Under the pieces are notes generated by a model. It searched no databases. It was not told where the DNA came from and saw only the letters and a list, made by a program, of their open reading frames with translations. DNA of 8,525 nt from an uncultured Burkholderiaceae bacterium (lineage in GTDB: Bacteria; Pseudomonadota; Gammaproteobacteria; Burkholderiales; Burkholderiaceae): positions 1 through 8,525 of the forward strand of contig CALMPB010000244.1 of NCBI GenBank assembly GCA_937871985.1. Direction: 5' to 3'. Shown piece by piece: positions 6,733 through 8,525 of the stretch (its first letter is position 1; every line of letters begins with the position of its first letter). Position numbers and translations under genes: made by a program.

Positions 6733-7580
6733 CAGGACAAGGCCCAATATGAGCCGCCCATGCCGCAGCGCATGGGAACGGAAGGCACGTAAAATACGCT
6801 TTCCGCGCGGGGCTTTCCGTGGTGGGCGGCGGCTCCCATGGCGACCAGCCAGGCCAGGAGCTCTCCGGCGCCACCGTCGCCGCCGGTCAGGAATTTCTCG
6901 AAGGTAAGCTCGGCTTTGACTTTCTCCAGATCGCCCTCTTCGAGCAGGTCCATGAACCAGCGGTCGAACTGTTCATGAACGGTAAAGTAGTCCAGGCCTC
7001 CCGGGTCGTGTGAAAGACCGCCGGTAGTCATCAGGACGATGCGTTCATCCGAGGGAAACTGTTCGACGATTTTGGCGATTTCAGCGCCGACCTGCAGGCA
7101 TCGCGCCGCCGAAGGCACAGGAGGCACGATAGGATTCATATGGATGGGCACGAACTTTACGTCGTAGCGGGGAAACAGGAACATGAGCGGCACCGACCAG
7201 TTGTCGTCGAACAGCAGCTCGTTGGCGAAGGCATGGTTGATTCCGGCCCTGGCCGACTCGCGCACCACGGCACGTCCAAGCTCGTGGTGCCCCTGTATTT
7301 TGTAGTCGGGAACATTCAGCCAGTCTTTGAACCATGGCGCCGGGCCTTGCCATGAATCGGCCAGTCCTACGCAAAAATCGGGAATATTGCTCATGGGGAA
7401 ATTGAGCAGATGGTCGTTGGCGACGCCAATGACGACATCCGGCTTGAGTTCTTCCATGCGGCGATGGAATTCGGCGTAGCCGGCAAGAACTGCGTTCTGT
7501 TCGTTTTGCGGTGCCCGATCTATCCAGCCGGTGACTCCCGGTGCGTGGGCGATGCCTAGAGAAGCTACAAGGTGGGCCAT
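6732..7580 (-). CDS. Extradiol ring-cleavage dioxygenase, LigB-like catalytic subunit
   Basis: A 282-residue non-haem Fe(II) dioxygenase of the class III extradiol (LigB) family, the catalytic partner of the LigA-like protein encoded just upstream. Residues align with those of protocatechuate 4,5-dioxygenase LigB: iron ligands H12 (G-I-A-H-A-P-G), H57 (A-N-D-H-L-L-N-F) and E240 (G-G-A-G-E), plus the catalytic histidine H191 in T-T-G-G-L-S-H-D-P-G. The length is close to LigB. The C-terminal motif R-C-G-M-G-G-S-Y is also seen. ATG 7580 has AAGGA at 7589-7593, inside the end of ligA, and the two genes are 2 bp apart. It opens a ring bearing adjacent hydroxyls next to one of them. Whether the ring is protocatechuate, gallate, a dihydroxypyridine or another cannot be read from sequence. 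General pathway genes for protocatechuate 4,5-cleavage are not seen nearby. Confidence 0.92.
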   Translation of the reverse strand: MAHLVASLGIAHAPGVTGWIDRAPQNEQNAVLAGYAEFHRRMEELKPDVVIGVANDHLLNFPMSNIPDFCVGLADSWQGPAPWFKDWLNVPDYKIQGHHELGRAVVRESARAGINHAFANELLFDDNWSVPLMFLFPRYDVKFVPIHMNPIVPPVPSAARCLQVGAEIAKIVEQFPSDERIVLMTTGGLSHDPGGLDYFTVHEQFDRWFMDLLEEGDLEKVKAELTFEKFLTGGDGGAGELLAWLVAMGAAAHHGKPRAESVFYVPSVPMRCGMGGSYWALS

Positions 7581-7582
7581 TA

Positions 7583-7897
7583 TCAGTGTCCTTCGGATTG
7601 GCGGGCAATACCCATTTTTTCTGCATAAAGCTGTGCGGCGTCGCTATCGTTGTGGTTGTACCCGCCGCCCTTGAATAAACGGCTTATCTGAGGCAGGAAG
7701 TAGGGGTGCACGCCCATTTCCCCCAAAGCGGCAATATCCACCTTGCGCCAGGCGTCGCGCTCTGCTGGAGTGAGCCGGTAATGCTCCATGGTGGCTTCCA
7801 GGTCCCGCTTGAACAGCGCGTACTTTTGCTCGTCCCGTCTTAGTTCGAAAACCATCTGATTCGACGGCAAGGTTCTATCAACATTTTCAATTCCCAT
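7583..7897 (-). CDS. LigA-like small subunit of extradiol dioxygenase
   Basis: A 104-residue helical protein matching the LigA (alpha subunit) family that caps the LigB active site in two-subunit extradiol dioxygenases. The recognisable parts are L-T-P-A-E-R-D-A-W at 42-50 and the most conserved block, A-L-G-E-M-G-V-H-P-Y at 57-66, followed by a glycine-rich end. Its length is shorter than the classical LigA of about 139 residues, as in many stand-alone LigA-like proteins. It is the first gene of the operon, with a good ribosome site (AAAGGA at 7906-7911) and a promoter 50-70 bp upstream. Its end is only 2 bp from the catalytic-subunit start, consistent with equal expression and a heteromeric enzyme. 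The family has no known activity on its own. Confidence 0.88.
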   Translation of the reverse strand: MGIENVDRTLPSNQMVFELRRDEQKYALFKRDLEATMEHYRLTPAERDAWRKVDIAALGEMGVHPYFLPQISRLFKGGGYNHNDSDAAQLYAEKMGIARQSEGH

Positions 7898-7905
7898 CGA
7901 TTTTT

Positions 7906-7911
7906 TCCTTT
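7906..7911 (-). promoter_or_regulatory. Ribosome-binding site of the first operon gene
   Basis: The minus strand reads AAAGGA, 8 nt before the ATG at 7897. It is the strongest Shine-Dalgarno match near the head of the operon and supports that start codon. It lies directly beside the proximal 12-bp repeat. Confidence 0.7.
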
Positions 7912-7941
7912 AATTTCGATTTATTTAAAAATTTCGATTTA
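7912..7941. repeat. 12-bp direct repeat pair, candidate operator
   Basis: AATTTCGATTTA occurs perfectly at 7912-7923 and 7930-7941, 18 bp start to start. A weaker third copy (AGATTCGTTTA) may lie at 7946-7956. The distal copy abuts the operon -10 box and covers the likely start site; the proximal copy lies in the leader. This placement suits a repressor, most simply the divergent GntR protein, which would block initiation. AT-richness raises the chance of coincidental similarity, but an exact 12-mer twice in 30 bp is noteworthy. Confidence 0.55.
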
Positions 7942-7960
7942 ATGTAGATTCGTTTATAAT
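7932..7960 (+). promoter_or_regulatory. Promoter of the divergent regulator gene
   Basis: The plus strand has a perfect TATAAT at 7955-7960. The matching -35 position (around 7932-7937, TTTCGA) is poor and falls inside the distal 12-bp repeat. The start would be near 7967, about 26 nt before the regulator ATG. Its -10 box lies within the spacer of the opposing operon promoter, so the two polymerases cannot bind together. Confidence 0.55.
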
Positions 7961-7969
7961 CAGTGTCAA
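7941..7969 (-). promoter_or_regulatory. Sigma-70-type promoter of the catabolic operon
   Basis: On the minus strand a perfect -35 TTGACA (7964-7969) is followed after exactly 17 bp by TACATT (7941-7946, 4 of 6 matches to TATAAT). Transcription would start near 7934, giving a leader of about 37 nt before the first ATG. It is the only good match between the two divergent genes on this strand. Confidence 0.7.
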
Positions 7970-7992
7970 GAAAGATCATCCTAGGGTTTTCC

Positions 7993-8525
7993 ATGTCTCC
8001 AATCGCCAGCTTCGACCCTTCGCAAACACTTGCCAGCAATGTTGCGTCGCTGCTGCGCGAACGCATTGCCAGCGGCGAATTCGCTCCGGGGTCTAAACTT
8101 CGGCTGGACGAGCTGCGTGCGTTGTTCGGCATTAGTCTCAGCCCATTGCGCGAGGCGCTCTCCCGCCTGTGCGCCGAGGGTTTCGTCGCCACCGAAGATC
8201 AGCGGGGCTATCGGGTCGTTCCGGTTTCCCCGCGTAATCTGAACGAGGTAACGCGCCTACGCTCCGAGTTCGAAAGCTTTGCGCTGCGGGAGTCAATCCG
8301 GCTGGGCGACGATGAATGGGAAAGCCAGGTCGTGGCTTCGTTGCACCGCCTGAACAAACTGGAACGCGGGGCACAGGCGGAGGGCGCGGGCGTAAGCCAG
8401 TGGGAGCAGTTCCATTGTGTGTTCCACCGGCAGCTTGTGTCTGCGTGCCAATTGCCGCTGCTGCTGCATTTCTGTTCGACACTGCACGACCTGAACGACC
8501 GTTATCGAAGAATTTTTTTAAGCGA
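7993..8525 (+). CDS. GntR-family transcriptional regulator, FCD type (partial, cut by window end)
   Basis: 177 codons are visible before the window ends. Residues 12-78 form a GntR winged helix-turn-helix (L-L-R-E-R-I-A-S-G-E-F-A-P-G-S, L-S-P-L-R-E-A-L-S-R-L, then R-G-Y-R-V-V-P-V). From about 84 the helical FCD ligand-binding domain begins. Its motif W-E-Q-F-H-C-V-F-H145-R-Q-L-V-S-A-C, with histidine where many FCD proteins have Asp or Asn, and the following L-N-D-R-Y-R-R, resemble the CsiR/GlaR branch, whose E. coli member senses glutarate. FCD domains usually bind a small carboxylate, often via a metal. The ATG at 7993 has AGGG 6 nt upstream. Divergent position and operator-like repeats suggest it represses the operon and itself, with a pathway acid as inducer. 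The missing C-terminus holds the remaining expected histidines. Confidence 0.9.
   Translation, partial: MSPIASFDPSQTLASNVASLLRERIASGEFAPGSKLRLDELRALFGISLSPLREALSRLCAEGFVATEDQRGYRVVPVSPRNLNEVTRLRSEFESFALRESIRLGDDEWESQVVASLHRLNKLERGAQAEGAGVSQWEQFHCVFHRQLVSACQLPLLLHFCSTLHDLNDRYRRIFLS

Noticed and set aside
8138..8482. Minus-strand open frames opposite the GntR gene
   Set aside because: The plus-strand frame gives a clean winged-helix and FCD domain; the antisense products are proline/arginine-rich shadows.
8513..8519. Run of seven T's in the regulator as a possible frameshift
   Set aside because: The frame stays open through the run and the residues around it (R-Y-R-R-I-F-L) fit the family, so no frameshift is needed; the window ends too soon to say more.

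Overview
The window reads as a high-G+C proteobacterial chromosome segment. The tightly packed catabolic operon, the Liv-type aromatic uptake genes and the general protein style suggest a betaproteobacterium of the Alcaligenaceae type (Bordetella/Achromobacter/Pusillimonas-like). That assignment is an inference from style, not from a marker gene.

Layout. Positions 1-62 hold what may be the last residues of a plus-strand membrane protein. A nested inverted repeat at 66-116 separates it from the end of a long minus-strand operon. In transcription order, from 7897 down to 123, the operon encodes: a LigA-like small subunit and a LigB-like catalytic subunit of an extradiol ring-cleavage dioxygenase, an isochorismatase-family amide hydrolase, a carboxymuconolactone-decarboxylase-family protein, a secreted substrate-binding protein, two Liv-type permeases (LivH, LivM), two ATPases (LivG, LivF) and a creatininase-family metallohydrolase. 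Spacing from ligA to livF is never more than 14 bp, and five of the junctions are overlaps or 2-4 bp gaps. Only the creatininase gene is set off, by 45 bp. A GntR/FCD regulator runs the opposite way from 7993 and is cut by the window end.

The 95-bp divergent intergenic region (7898-7992) is AT-rich and unusually readable. The operon has a TTGACA-N17-TACATT promoter. The regulator has a perfect TATAAT inside the spacer of that promoter. A 12-bp direct repeat (AATTTCGATTTA) lies over the operon start site and leader, where a repressor would be expected to bind.

Working model. The high-affinity ABC system imports a small, probably aromatic or heteroaromatic acid. The LigAB-type enzyme opens a dihydroxylated ring. 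The amide hydrolase, the CMD-family protein and the creatininase-family hydrolase process the product. The regulator senses substrate or intermediate. The usual protocatechuate 4,5-cleavage partners (LigC, LigI, LigJ, LigK) are absent from the window, while two C-N hydrolase families are present. A nitrogen-containing ring such as a hydroxypyridine/pyridone is therefore a reasonable, unproven, substrate. No mobile elements, CRISPR arrays or RNA genes were seen, and no stretch longer than 300 bases lacks a gene.
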